A stretch of 64,000 nt of DNA, taken from contig OV277859.1 in NCBI GenBank assembly GCA_922989275.2, forward strand, positions 85,742,198 to 85,806,197. Direction: 5' to 3'. Numbering within the stretch: the stretch's first letter is position 1; every line of letters starts with the position of its first letter. Made by a program: the position numbers and the translations under genes. The notes under the pieces were generated by a model. The model worked only from the letters and a program-made list of their open reading frames with translations, ran no database searches and was not told where the DNA came from. Origin of the DNA: Gari tellinella (lineage: Eukaryota > Mollusca > Bivalvia > Cardiida > Psammobiidae). Positions 18,940 through 30,300 of the stretch are shown here, in pieces.

Positions 18940-20100
18940 GGTATAAAATGTAAATGTGACATGCTGCTACTATTTAACATACTCCATACCTTGTCAATTG
19001 TCTCAAATATGGAGGATAAGCCTAAATTGATGAACTATAGGTTTTATATACACTTAAACTGAGATGATAAACTAACTGAAATAAGATTTAAACAGTGCTA
19101 ATTTGACATTTCAATTATTTTAATTTCTAAAGCTCAATCCCATCCTCTTAATCACCTGTGAGTAAAGGATAATATGAAGAAAAATGTTAAAACACAATAA
19201 TGAGCGTTGGTGGATAAAAATACTTTATGAATCATTTTTAATGTTGGTGTAATTCGGGCAAGAAAAGTCCCAACTGGAACTCATGCCCTCTGCCTCTGGT
19301 ACAGGGTAAACATTTGTACGGTTTCAACCGTCTTTTAATTTCAAATTACGAAAACATCATTTTCTTTGGGTAGTATAATGTTGACTTTTCAACAAACAGT
19401 TATAAAACACTCACCTTACTGACGCAGAGAGTCAAAATAATTATTTTTTGTTGTTTTACTCTCTTTGGTAGTTTATTGACATATTGGTTCTCTTCCCTTG
19501 TGAAGAGTTCCGGGTACCAGTCGTTTCAGATCATTCTTACCTCCATTTTTAAAGACTCTTCAAAAATACAACGGGGTCAAACGGTCCCAAGTCAAAACGA
19601 CGTTGGGTCAAAACGGCCCACTCTACAGGATTTTTTATCTTTGATTTTTTAGTGAAGTAATACATCTGAATCTGAATAAAGTACGTCGTAGAATCCTATA
19701 ACGGCTTTTACACGACGGTTATACATTAGTTACAGCTAATTGGAAACACTTTCTATGGTGAACGTTTCCAAAGATAGTTTTGCACTTTGAAATAGATCTA
19801 TGAACAGTTATTTTCTTTGAATTAATGAAAATAGCAATCACATCTTATTAATTATATCTGTATTATACAGGCATCAATTAAAGATATTCTTGACGACCAC
19901 ATAATCACATTAAATTATGAAGCCACACAATAGTTGTTAATTATTATTTATCACCTAACTTGCGGTCTGGGAGTTGAATAAAATCATTCTTCTTTTACTT
20001 CTTCTTCTCCTTTTTCTTCTTGTAATTTCCTCCGATATGTGCGGAGCATCAACGAATTTCTTGGTAGTCACATTTTAAAGTTTGTGTCACTGTTATATAA
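18940..20100. other. Intergenic, little recognisable
   Basis: Contains a (CTT)-rich tract at 19985-20025 and the repeated phrases CAAAACGACGTTGGGTCAAA / GGTCAAACGGTCCC near 19575-19620. No gene or intact element seen. Confidence 0.45.
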
Positions 20101-20105
20101 ATATC

Positions 20106-20135
20106 CAGAGACTTTAAAAGCTTTTAAAGTCTCTG
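20106..20135. repeat. 30-bp perfect palindrome
   Basis: CAGAGACTTTAAAAG followed by its exact reverse complement, no loop. Confidence 0.85.
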
Positions 20136-20351
20136 AAATATCGTAATCCACTAGTGAAATATCGTTTTTGGGCTCCGACCAAAACTTTTCGCCAACAAGT
20201 GCTACATTTAGCGGGGCACTAAATGACGTCATTTGCGATGACGTTACCGTAATTTGCCGGAAACTTTATATTGCGAAAAAGACTACAAACTTCGGTTTCG
20301 ATTAATTTAATAGGTGTTTAAAATGATTATGTGATAAATAGAATCTCACAT

Positions 20352-20475
20352 ATGTGCTCATCATTTATCATATTTAATAAACTCGTTGACTAAAATTGAT
20401 ATGACGCTCGCCAAGGCTCGCGCCATATTATTTTAGTCAACTCTTTTATTAAAAATGATAAATAATGAGCACTCA
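20352..20475. repeat. Imperfect inverted repeat, arms about 59 bp
   Basis: ATGTGCTCATCATTTATCAT at the left mirrors ATGATAAATAATGAGCACTC at the right; the arms contain GTTGACTAAAA/TTTTAGTCAAC and meet at GACGCTCGCCAAGGCTCGCG. Confidence 0.75.
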
Positions 20476-20639
20476 TGTAATATCCTCTATTCAATTCATC
20501 CAAATATATATCTCTTTTGTCAATAGATTAGGCAAAATAAAAAAGTACATGTGTTTCCTATTACATGCCCAGAAAAATTAGTGACGGACGGTCGGATTTT
20601 TTTTAAACACATTAATAATACATTTTACATCCTGATAGC

Positions 20640-20980
20640 AGACGGGAACTGGTCATTTCGTACCCTCGCCTTTTCGTACCCTATTTTTTTGGTCATTTCG
20701 TACCCATTTTTTTGGTCATTTCGTACCCTTTCAAATTCGTTGGTCATTTCGTACCCATATTTTTGGTCATTTCGTACCCGCGATTTTTTTTTTCTTAATT
20801 AGAGATACATTTCATCATTTTTACGCAAAATTTATTAAGATATATCATGTTAGATCGGGTAGTAAGTATGACTGCTCAGAAATTAAAAAAAAATATCTTA
20901 TTCTGCTGGTTTCATAACTTGAACAGTTATCAAATCCAGTAGTAACTTCGATTCCATATGTTTAGTCATTTCTTACCCTG
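20640..20980. repeat. Dispersed repeat with GGTCATTTCGTACCC units (copy 1)
   Basis: Five or six spaced copies of TGGTCATTTCGTACCC, followed by a conserved body (CAAAATTTATTAAGATATAT, GAACAGTTATCAAATCCAGT). Shared with copy 2 at 25765-26045. Confidence 0.8.
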
Positions 20981-21049
20981 CCAATAAAAAGTTAAATACT
21001 TACTTTTACCAAATGTGAAACGTATTTAATGAATTGAACATGTACATTA

Positions 21050-21205
21050 CAGTAAAACCTCTCTCTTAAAACCACAAAAATACGATGGCTAATTGGTTTC
21101 TTTGAAAGACAGGTAACAGTTTAAAGCAGTTTGACAGTAAAACAGAAAGCTCATACAGGATTTTTCTGTGCAGTCATCTGTCTCAAACACCTAAAATTTT
21201 GGTTA
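21050..21205. mobile_element. TA-K4 MITE, left part
   Basis: CAGTAAAACCTCTCTCTTAA begins after TTA; the K4 hairpin has lost most of its right arm and the right terminus is missing. Confidence 0.7.
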
Positions 21206-21332
21206 ACATCTGTTTATTCGTGAGAATTACTTTTTATTTAGGCTTTATTATAAATTATAAAAAAAATCAAATGAATTTGCGTATTCCCAATGAGCTCCCT
21301 ATTGATATGTATGTTTTCGATTTGTATAAATG

Positions 21333-21527
21333 TTAACTCTTTGCATGCTAGCGGCGGATATATCTACCACAGTGATTGCCCTTTCAAACATTTTGGATCC
21401 AGATGAGACGTCGCGTAACGCGGCGTCTCATCAATTTAAAAAGAAATTTTGAAAAGTTCTAATTTTAGAACAAAAGCAGACGACAATTGTTGCAGACGAA
21501 AAAATTACCCAGCATGCAAAGAGTTAA
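21333..21527. mobile_element. TTAA-K1 MITE with CTCTTTGCATGCT ends
   Basis: TTAA on both sides and perfect 13-bp inverted ends CTCTTTGCATGCT / AGCATGCAAAGAG. The outer half of the right K1 arm is deleted. A related copy is at 36701-36920. Confidence 0.85.
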
Positions 21528-21539
21528 TGCTGCTGTCCA

Positions 21540-22080
21540 TGGTAGTGGACGTTATACAGATAGTTTAGGCTGAGCAGGATGCCAATTTCGTATGTTGTAC
21601 CGACATACAAAATTTACAGAGCCAATTTTATTGATGTCGGGGTACTTAATGTTCTGTTCTGTTCTAATAGTCTAGCACTATACATTTACAGGTAGATAAT
21701 AGATATGAAATTATGAAAAGGAGACTGCAATCCTATATTATTTGAAGAGTTTGAATAAATTCAACGAAAAGCAGAGGGGAAATAATGATGTAAAAATTAT
21801 ACAAAACACATGTGATTCAGATTCCCAATTGTATTAAAGTCCCATTGTGTTTTCAGACCTTTTTTTAATGTGCGAAATACAATAACGGTTAATAATAATG
21901 CTTGAACATTCTAATGGGCCAAACTGATCTATGAAATGTTGAAGACAGACCTAAATCACCAAAAAAGCGATTTAAAACCATAACAAACCGAAAGTAGATC
22001 GTCTGACTTAAATATTACCACACGGATTAGTGGCACGTGGAACAGCTGGGTTCAATATCACCGGGTGCGAACGATTGCTA
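21540..22080. other. Intergenic, no feature recognised
   Basis: No supported frame, hairpin or tandem repeat between the K1 MITE and the 160-bp satellite. Confidence 0.45.
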
Positions 22081-22085
22081 TAAAA

Positions 22086-23770
22086 TGAGTCACATTTCGT
22101 CACAACGGTGTTTCAGCCCTTTTTGCTCTCTAACACAAAGAGTTTTTATCGGATCTTCACCAAACTTGCATTAAATGTTCTTTTATATAAAATCTAGGTA
22201 CAGTTAAATTTCTACTTAAATCGAATAAGGCATGTAAGACGTTTTGCCCTTTATGTATTAAAAGTTGACTGTTTCAGCATTTTTTGCTCTCTAAAACAAG
22301 CATTTTTTAGTTGATCTTCACCAAACTTACTGAAATTGTTTATTATTATAAAATCTTGGTCGAGTTTGATTACTACCAAAATCGCATGTGGCATGTTTGC
22401 GTTTTTGCCATTTTTGTATTAAAAATGAGTGATTCAGCAATTATTGCTCTCTTTCACAAATACATTTATTGGATCTTCACAAAACTTGCTGAAAATGTTC
22501 ATTAGTATAAAATCTAGGTTTAGTTTGATAACTACTAAAATCGTATGAGGCATATCTAAGTTTTTTTTGCCCTTTATGTATTAAAATGACTGTTTTCAGC
22601 CAGTTTTTATCTCTAACACAAATTCTTTTTATTGAATTTTCACCAAACTTGCTGAAAATTTTCATTGATATTAAATCATAGTTAAATTTGAATACTAGTA
22701 AAATCGCATAAGGAATGTCGGAGTAATTGCTCTTGAATTATTAGAAATGACTGTTTCAGCCTTTTTTGCTCTCTAACACAAAGAGTTTTCATCGGATCTT
22801 CTACAAACTTGCTGAAATTCTTTATTTATATCAAATCTAGGTCCAGTTTGATTATTACTAAAATCCCATAATTATTGTCTGAGTTATTGCCCTTAATGTA
22901 TTAAAAAGGACTGTTTCACCATTTTTTGCTCTCTAACATAAATGCTTTTTATTGATTTTCACCCAATTTGCTGAAAATGTTTATTAATATAAAATCAAGG
23001 TTAAGTTTGAATATTACTAAAATCGCATAATATATATCTGAGTTATTGTCCTTTAATTATTAAAATATGACTGTTTCAGGGTTTTTTTGCACTCTAACAC
23101 ATACAGTTTTTATCGGATATTCACCAAACTTGCTGAACATGTTTATAAATATAAAATATATCTCCAGTTCGAATAGTACTTATATCGCATAAGGCATGTC
23201 TGAGTTTTTTGCCCTTTAGTTATTAAAAATTAATGTTTCAGCATTTTTTGCTCTCTATCACAAACATTTCTTTTCGGATCTTAACAAAACCTTGCTGAAA
23301 TTCTTTATTTATACAAAATCTAGGTTCAGTTTGATTATTACTTAAATCACATAAGGCATGTCTGAGTTATTGTCCTTTATGTATTTAGAAATACCTGTTT
23401 CACCATTTTTTGCTCTCTAACACAAATAACTTTTTTGTGATTTTCACCAAACTTGTTGAAAATGTTTATTAATATAAAATCAAGTTCATAATCTTAACTA
23501 CCAAAATCGCACAAGGCATGTTGAAGTTATTGCCCTTGAATGATTATAGATTGCATACTGCAGGCTTGCCAGCTTTCTGACTCAAACGGTTTTAATTGGA
23601 TCTTCACCAAATTTGCTGAAAATAATATTGGATAAAAACTTAGTCCAGTTCTATGAATACCCAAATCGCCGAAGGCATGTTGGAGTTACGGTTCTTCAAT
23701 TATTAAAAATTTGCTATTTCATCCTTATTTTAGCCCTGTCAACTCTGTAACAGGAACTGTTTTTATTCTA
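22086..23770. repeat. 160-bp satellite, about 10 tandem units
   Basis: Recurring TTTTTGCTCTCTAACACAAA and GATCTTCACCAAACTTGCTG blocks recur every 160-161 bp (near 22125, 22286, 22445, 22607, 22768, 22928, 23089, 23249, 23411 and 23570). Units are 70-85% similar by eye. Unit length fits the BIV160-type satellites reported from bivalves, but identity was not checked. Confidence 0.9.
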
Positions 23771-23929
23771 TTTAAACCAACTATTTGGTCAATAGTTGCA
23801 TGTGCTTCATCTTGGCCGTGTTGGTAATAAGTAAAGTAATAAATGACTACTCCATACCTCCTTTACCTCTTGAAGGATTTTCAGTCAGCTGTATTCGATT
23901 TTTGTCTTGATCTATATTTAAAACAAATA

Positions 23930-24180
23930 CACAATACCAGCAAGTTTGGTGAAGATCCAATAAAAAGTGTTTGTGTTAGAGAGCAGAAAAGGCTGAAACA
24001 GTCATTTTTTTTAATTATTCAAGGGCAATAACTCAGAATGCCTCATGCGACTTTAATAGTTATCAAAATTGAGCTAGATTCTATACTAATAAACATTTAT
24101 AGCAAGTTTGGTGAAGATCCAAAAATAGGTGGTTGAGTTAGAGAGAAGACAAGGCTGAAACAGTCATTTTCAGCAAGATC
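23930..24180. repeat. Inverted units of the 160-bp satellite
   Basis: CAGCAAGTTTGGTGAAGATC and TGTTAGAGAGCAGAAAAGGC are reverse complements of the array motifs; about one and a half units in the opposite orientation, 160 bp beyond the main array. Confidence 0.88.
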
Positions 24181-24248
24181 CCCCGTATTGGATTGTACAC
24201 GCTTACCACCGTGATTAATTATTTACACGTGGGGACCTTATCTCATAG

Positions 24249-24444
24249 TTTAATCCTGTGCCTACTGGTCGCAACTGTTTGACTCTAAAACAGACACCGC
24301 GTAACGCGGCGTCTCATCTGGATCCAAACTGTTTGACACTCGTCTTAAGGTTTGTTTAATCAAAAATATGCATAAATCTAAACTGAACAAATATTGCACA
24401 CGACAATGTCAAAGCAGACGTCTTAGCAGCAGAATAAGGGTTAA
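24249..24444. mobile_element. TTAA-K1 MITE
   Basis: TTAATCCTGTGCC to CAGCAGAATAAGGGTTAA. The left K1 arm is shortened (TAAAACAGACACCGCG) while the right arm is complete. Confidence 0.7.
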
Positions 24445-24456
24445 ATTCTTCATTTC

Positions 24457-24647
24457 ATCCGGCTCCAGATAAGAGGAATAAACTGAACAATCCAACATGT
24501 TCTCACTCATTTCAGCACCGAATGCTACGGTGTTACTACTGATTAAACCGTCTCTTCGAGACGATTCTAATGAGTATGACACCATTGTGTTTAAAAGCAG
24601 AAATAAAGAGTTTAGTAATCGAAATATTTCCGTTATCTGGAGCCCTG
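24457..24647. mobile_element. hAT-like MITE with K5 hairpin
   Basis: GGCTCCAGATAAGAGGAATA to GTTATCTGGAGCCCTG; K5 arms around CGTCTCTTCGAGACG. Confidence 0.82.
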
Positions 24648-24649
24648 TA

Positions 24650-25760
24650 TTTACAGAGTTGTCCTTCTTTCCATTCACAAGGAGGCTCTTTAAATTGTGC
24701 TAGCACAAAAAAATTATAAAAATAATTCAAAAGCGAATTTCTTAGATAAAGCCGCTTTTTATGAAAGAATCACGTCCCATGTAGTTCTAATGGGATCCCA
24801 AACAACCGTTTTATGCAGGTTTCCCAAAAACACAATGCGGCTTTAATTGAACGGGATAAAATTAAGATATATGTATAAACTATTTGCAAACAGCGTAGAC
24901 CTAGTTCAGGTAACTCCTTTTGGAGATCAGGGCCAGGGTTAGTTAGATTCTACGCGACTTGTCATTAGGATCTAATCTCTTTGGGACGCACAATGTGAAT
25001 GTATCAACTGATCCCTACTGTGTTAAATGATTCTTAATAAAACACACGCTTTAATGCTGATATTATCACCCGACACAATGCTGTGTTAAAATATAGTCCT
25101 TTAAAGCATTTATGTTCTTCTGTTGATATAACGGCACGTGCCGATTAAAGCAGCGATTATTGACATTGGAAGATAACGTTATTTTGATAATGAGTATGCT
25201 TATATATAACTTTAGTCAGTTTATATATTATAAAATGTTAAGAAATAAATAAGTATTGATCCTTGTGGTAGCGTGGCATCTGATCAGGTATAAAACTGTG
25301 AGATTATAACTATATTCAATACAGGCTGGAAACAGATTAATAATGATTAATTTTATTTCTCAAAGTCTATTTATATGTTTGTTGACATCAGAAAAACGTT
25401 TGGATCCTGATCAGACACCGCGTTACGTGCCTGATAAGGATCAAAGCTGTTAAATAACTAGTGTACCTCGGACAATGCAGAGAAGAGATTAACCTTTATA
25501 ACCACAAATAACAGCAGATTAACTAACACTTTTATGCAATCAAACAATTACGGTAGTCGCCTGTCATTCACGTGCGTCACACTTTTGCGGCACACTTTGT
25601 ACATATCTTATTTTACCGTGTTTATGTGCCACGCGTTTGATAAGGTAAAAACTCACAGTGTACCTGTGAAGAGTACATTTGTCAAGTTTACTGTTATAAT
25701 TCATATTGTTTAAAGTTATTATTCGCAAATAGTTATGATCCAAATCAGAAGTAACCGAAT
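24650..25760. other. Intergenic with decayed hairpin remnants
   Basis: Weak K2 traces near 24890-24960 and K1 traces near 25260-25300 and 25395-25450 (TTTGGATCCTGATCAGACAC). No gene seen. Confidence 0.45.
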
Positions 25761-25764
25761 AACG

Positions 25765-26045
25765 CGATGTTTTTTTGGTCATTTCGTACCCACATTTTTG
25801 GTCATTTCGTACCCTTTCAAATTCACTAGTCATTTCGTACCCATATTTTTGGTTATTTCGTACCCTCGAAAAAAAATCTTTTTATTACATATATTTCATA
25901 ATTTTTACGCAAAATTTAATAAGATATAATTATGTTAGATCGGGTAATTTGTCTGCTCAGAAATGAAAAAAAAAATCTTATTCTGCTGGTTTCATAATTA
26001 TTTGAACAGTTATCAAATCCAGTAGTAACTTCGAATCCATATGTA
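25765..26045. repeat. Dispersed repeat with GGTCATTTCGTACCC units (copy 2)
   Basis: Four TGGTCATTTCGTACCC-type units, then the same body as copy 1 (AATTTTTACGCAAAATTTAA, GTTAGATCGGGTAA, ATCCAGTAGTAACTTCGA). Confidence 0.8.
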
Positions 26046-26521
26046 CATTTAATACAAGCTATAGTGAAGACACGTACGTTAACTTAAGTGATGTAGTTAG
26101 CAACAACAATCCTGTTTAAAATACAGTGCTCCATCTCTAAAACAGCCATACGAAGCTCCTGTTCTTTGGTATCAAGACTTATATACATTTGAAAGATTAT
26201 TAGGATTATTGAACAATCGTAACATCTTAGACGAGTCGTTTGTTAACCAGCTCTGTTATAGTAGTGTCATAAGGTTTGAGGTACCAGCACGGAATGTTGC
26301 AGAGTGTGCCAGTTTGTGCACAATGACTGAGGACTGCAATAGCGTGATTGTAGTACGGAACATAACCAATGCATGATTTGGTCTTACGATCTACAGTGCA
26401 TGTCTAGGACATGCTTCTTCCCTTCAAGGTGCACAATTCTACGGACAAGAGGAACTAGGGGATACACCCAACAGGAGACACAAATTGTGGGCGTTGTTTG
26501 GAGTGAGTCGTTATCGGAGGG

Positions 26522-26705
26522 AAATTTGCAAACAGATTGATTCGAGATCAGACGCCGCGTAACGCGGCGTCTAATCTTGAATCAAGCTGTTTGTCACTCA
26601 TTATTAAGTTTTTTATGTCAAAATGTCCATTACGTAACTTTGAGAAAAACAGCAGATGACAATTTTAAGCAGACGACAATTTTAAGCAGACGACATTGCA
26701 TCCAG
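26522..26705. mobile_element. K1 MITE part with repeated CGTCTGC motif
   Basis: K1 palindrome at 26525-26595 (GATTCGAGATCAGACGCCGC). To its right GCAGACGACAATTTTAAGCA is repeated head to tail at 26645-26695. Termini unclear. Confidence 0.65.
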
Positions 26706-26877
26706 ACAATGGTGTGTGTCAGTCATGAACCAAAACGTAATTCGACAAGCTATATAGCGAACAATGATTCTAACCAACAAAGACTAAACATGTCCTTTAT
26801 CTGCGTTATTTACCCACAAGTCAATACAATTGGACTTCTTTAAAAAAAAAATAAAGAAAAAAGGAAAAAAAACTTTT

Positions 26878-26953
26878 GATTCGAATGAGACTCGAACCTA
26901 TGACCTTTTGATTGTTAGTCAACCACACTACCGACTGAGCTATCAGCACTTAG
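26878..26953 (-). mobile_element. tRNA-like sequence (tRNA-Val-like pseudogene or SINE head)
   Basis: On the minus strand: A-box-like TAGCTCAGTCGGTAGTGTGG, anticodon-like loop CTAACAA (AAC), B-box GGTTCGAGTCT. The acceptor ends do not pair, which argues against a functional tRNA. Confidence 0.55.
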
Positions 26954-27404
26954 GTAGAATAGTGGTACATGTATGAGCTGGGTGCTGGGATCCTAACACC
27001 TTTTATTCATATGCTAATCTAGGACCAGTGGCGATACGGAGTACAAAACGACTGATGTACGTTTTATAATTTTCATTAAAATTAATTCAGATAGCACAGC
27101 TAGTATAAGATTGAATGAAGAATTAATTATTATGATATATTTCCACGTAACCATGTGAATTTAAAAGCTTTTTGTATTACTTTCAGAATTTATTTTAACT
27201 TGCTGAATGTTAGAAATGTTTTATTTAAGATGTCATAAATTTCCCTTCTGCCAATTTCATTGAAAAGTGCAATACTTGCGTTCTTTGAATATATTCCCGT
27301 AAGGGTAATCACTGACGCCTTTGGTGTCATTTGTATTTGTATGGTCTTGCACCGACGGGGTGAATTAGACTGTGCGTTTGCTGCTCTTTTACAAGAGCAG
27401 CAAT

Positions 27405-27512
27405 CGAGTGCCTGACTATGTCTGTAAGTCACTCGGCTTCTTTGAGTGCTTGGCTATGTCTGTAAGTCACTCGGCTTCTTTGAGTGCTTGGTTATACCTG
27501 TAAGTCACTCAT
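27405..27512. repeat. 37-bp direct repeat, three copies
   Basis: GAGTGCTTGGCTATGTCTGT and AAGTCACTCGGCTTCTTT alternate three times with a 37-bp period. Confidence 0.85.
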
Positions 27513-27723
27513 TTTTGCTTTGCACCATTCCTTTAAGGGGATAGTGCATCAATGGATAGAAGTCCGACATATGGTCGTCGGATTCTTCCACTTCCAACTA
27601 GTACATTCCCAAAATGGTCTGCTTTATTTCTGCGTTCGATTCTCAAAGCTTGCTTAAATCAAACATACATACTTCTTTTAAAGCTTTAGTTTTGAAATAC
27701 ATGTATGTTTGTTCTGAGTAATA

Positions 27724-27891
27724 ATAAAACGTCTCTAATACGACCACTTAACTATGTTAATTATTAGGGTTTTACAATAGTTTGATTGCTTAAAGCAAGG
27801 TGACAGTAAAACGAGGAGCTTTCTTAAACTGTCACATGTCTTTAAACACTCAATTAGCTTCTTTTAGTGGTCGTAATAGAGAGGTTTTACT
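27724..27891. mobile_element. TA-K4 MITE, hairpin partly deleted
   Basis: AAAACGTCTCTAATACGACC to GTCGTAATAGAGAGGTTTTA. The K4 core lost its centre (ACGAGGAGCTTTC), leaving unequal arms. Confidence 0.75.
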
Positions 27892-28241
27892 ATTTATAGC
27901 AATAGAGTTGTGTTCGACTGATTACAGTGGAACCTTTGAATCCCGAACACCTATATTATACTTCAAATAAACATTAACTGGCGAGATGCTTTCCGTTGGC
28001 GCAGAAATTGAGTGTAACCTGTCACGAATTCGCCTATAACATCCAGATGCCCGTTGCGTGTTATTCCCCCTCCCCACCCCACCACCTTTCACGAAAACGT
28101 AACACAAACGCATAGTATTAGTGTTTTCTTCTGACCTGTCGGAGTTATTTTTAGATTGGAACATTCTAAAACTTTAAAAGGGATGAGTTTTCTCTACATC
28201 CAGTTAGAGATACGGATAGCTGTAATTTTTGTGCGTAATGT

Positions 28242-28273
28242 CACGGAGTAATTAGAGCTCTAATTACTCCGTG
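28242..28273. repeat. 32-bp perfect palindrome
   Basis: CACGGAGTAATTAGAG followed by its exact reverse complement. Confidence 0.85.
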
Positions 28274-28281
28274 GCAATATA

Positions 28282-28590
28282 CAGTAGAGGATACATTATT
28301 CTTTTCCGTTTAAACGCAATGCACTAAACTGGGGAAAATTACTTTTAGAAAGGTTAACTATGGTTTTAATCTGAGTAGCAAACAGGGGTGCCTGGTTTAA
28401 ATTTTCATTTTCGTTTTGCTTGATATTGAAATTCCTATAATGCGGCGTCTGATCAGAGTCTACACTGTTTGCCTATTTCCCTTTTGTAGGATGGAGTAAA
28501 TACAAGAATGAGGAGAAGGCGTTATTCTTTCCAAATAAACGCGTTAAAGCTATTATTTCCACCGGAAACAATTCATATCTTGCAGTCAAC
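28282..28590. mobile_element. TA-K1b MITE, rearranged
   Basis: Left end CAGTAGAGGATACATTATTC after TA; half of a K1 hairpin near 28435-28475; then a second internal start (AAGGCGTTATTCTTTCCAAA) at about 28515. Two copies seem to have recombined. Confidence 0.6.
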
Positions 28591-28604
28591 AATGAGTGGT
28601 CGTT

Positions 28605-28830
28605 AAGTACTTTGTTGTTGATTAAAACAAAATTACTTTTGGAAAAACAGAGTAATTTAATTGGTAATTTAATTGCATTTTATCCAACTAATTGGTAATT
28701 TAATTAATTACTTTGCTAAGTAATTGACCCACATTAAATTACTCTGTTTTTCCCAAAGTAATGATTAAATTAAATTACTTTACCCCTCAATTAAATTAAA
28801 TTAACAATTACTTTTCACCGTTACACTACA
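28605..28830. repeat. AT-rich TAATTGAATTAC-type repeat (copy 1)
   Basis: Interspersed AGTAATTTAATTGGTAATTT and AAATTACTCTGTTTTTCC motifs in both orientations. Confidence 0.6.
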
Positions 28831-29106
28831 TGATACAAGTTTATTAGTTCTTTGCAAACAATATAGACCCAGATCGGAGGATTTTGAAGGTGCCCTCTGA
28901 TAAGAGTCTGCTCTATGTACTATTTTGCACAATCCTATGCATTGGAAAATGTCACTGCCAATCACAACTATGTAGAATTATTAAACCAGTGTGGAAACAG
29001 ATCAGACTTATTTTGAAGCTGATCAGCTGATTATGCCGGGCTAAGGTTTGTTATGAAATTGTCAAAATTTAAGTGTTTAGTTTTCAAAGCAGATGACACA
29101 TCATGA

Positions 29107-29297
29107 CAGGGCCACACACAAGGGGGTATAAAATAAATATTTCCAACATTTTCCATTTATGTTTAAACCAAACCTGAGACTATGCATTAGAATCATCTCA
29201 ATGAAACAATTCCAATGGAAATTCCTATGCACCATAGGGTTTTGAGCAGGCATAAAGATTTTAAGTCTTCAAAACATTCCCCTAATCTGGATCCCTG
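29107..29297. mobile_element. hAT-like MITE with K5 hairpin, decayed
   Basis: GCATTAGAATCATCTC / GAAACAATTCCAATG is a mutated K5 palindrome; right end CCCTAATCTGGATCCCTG. Confidence 0.65.
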
Positions 29298-29299
29298 AC

Positions 29300-30130
29300 A
29301 CTATCAGCAGATGACAACATTAACACTTAATGAATCACTTGGATTGACCAGTGCCCAATGTGTGAAAAATAGCTTTGTGTATTATAAGAATGCTAATGTC
29401 ACCTTTCTTAAACAGGCGATGAATGACCTTTAACCCAATGCACCTTAAGTGAATGTTGACAGCAAAGTTGTTGTCTTTGTCTTTAAGAAAACACTTGTAT
29501 TTCTGTCTAATACTTTCTCAAATATATAAAATGAAGTTTAAACTGTTGGGATCTTTGTGTGACTTGATCTGTATTCAAACTAACTTTTCAAGTGAAATGA
29601 ATTCATAGTATATTTCCAAAGTCTATTTGGTCAATGAGCAACTCCAGTAAGGGTTAAGCAATTCGATTTTGCAAATTGAGAATTGAGAATAATTAAGAGC
29701 TAGCTAAACATAGTGGGTATTGCCTCATGGTGCATGTATTGTTGCAGCTAATAAGGATTTATGTCCATCCATGATGAAGCTACATTATCAACATGCATGT
29801 ATTTTAACACCTTTTTAACAAATCATGTTTTATTGACCTGAGAATTAAAACTGTTTAAGCATTAGCACATTTGTATCATGTATACTTGTAGGTTATTGAC
29901 AGGTTATTGACAAAATAGAGAGGATCCAAATAAGCTTTTAATCTAACCCTTTTCATTATTATATGTGTTTCAATCATGTCAGTTTGTAAATATTATGGAA
30001 TTAAATGTTTTAACTAAGATGAGGTCTATCTTAAACACTAAAATGAACATGCTTAGAAAATGTATAAAAAAGGCTTATCTTGTTTTCAATATGAGTTCAG
30101 AATGTTATTGTTCCAACTCATGTACATATT
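29300..30130. other. Intergenic, no feature recognised
   Basis: AT-rich with short frames only; the frame at 29965-30153 has no family resemblance. Confidence 0.45.
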
Positions 30131-30134
30131 GTGC

Positions 30135-30300
30135 AGGGTTAATTGAAAAGTAATTGAAATTCAATTAACAATTACCCACTTTTTTCAAAAGTAATGATTA
30201 AATTACAATTAAATATTGCTCAATTAACAATTATCTCCAATTACTTCACTTTTGTTAATTAATTAATTAAATTATCAATTTCAATTACCCCATGTCTGCC
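30135..30300. repeat. AT-rich TAATTGAATTAC-type repeat (copy 2)
   Basis: TTAATTGAAAAGTAATTGAA to CAATTTCAATTACCCCATG; same motif family as 28605-28830. Confidence 0.6.

Noticed and set aside
22086..24180. CRISPR-like array
   Set aside because: Units are 160 bp without short repeats and unique spacers, and the genome is eukaryotic.
26878..26953. Functional tRNA-Val gene
   Set aside because: A and B boxes and anticodon arm are recognisable, but the acceptor stem does not pair.
29965..30153. 62-residue Cys-rich frame
   Set aside because: No homology recognised, no signal peptide and no exon borders.
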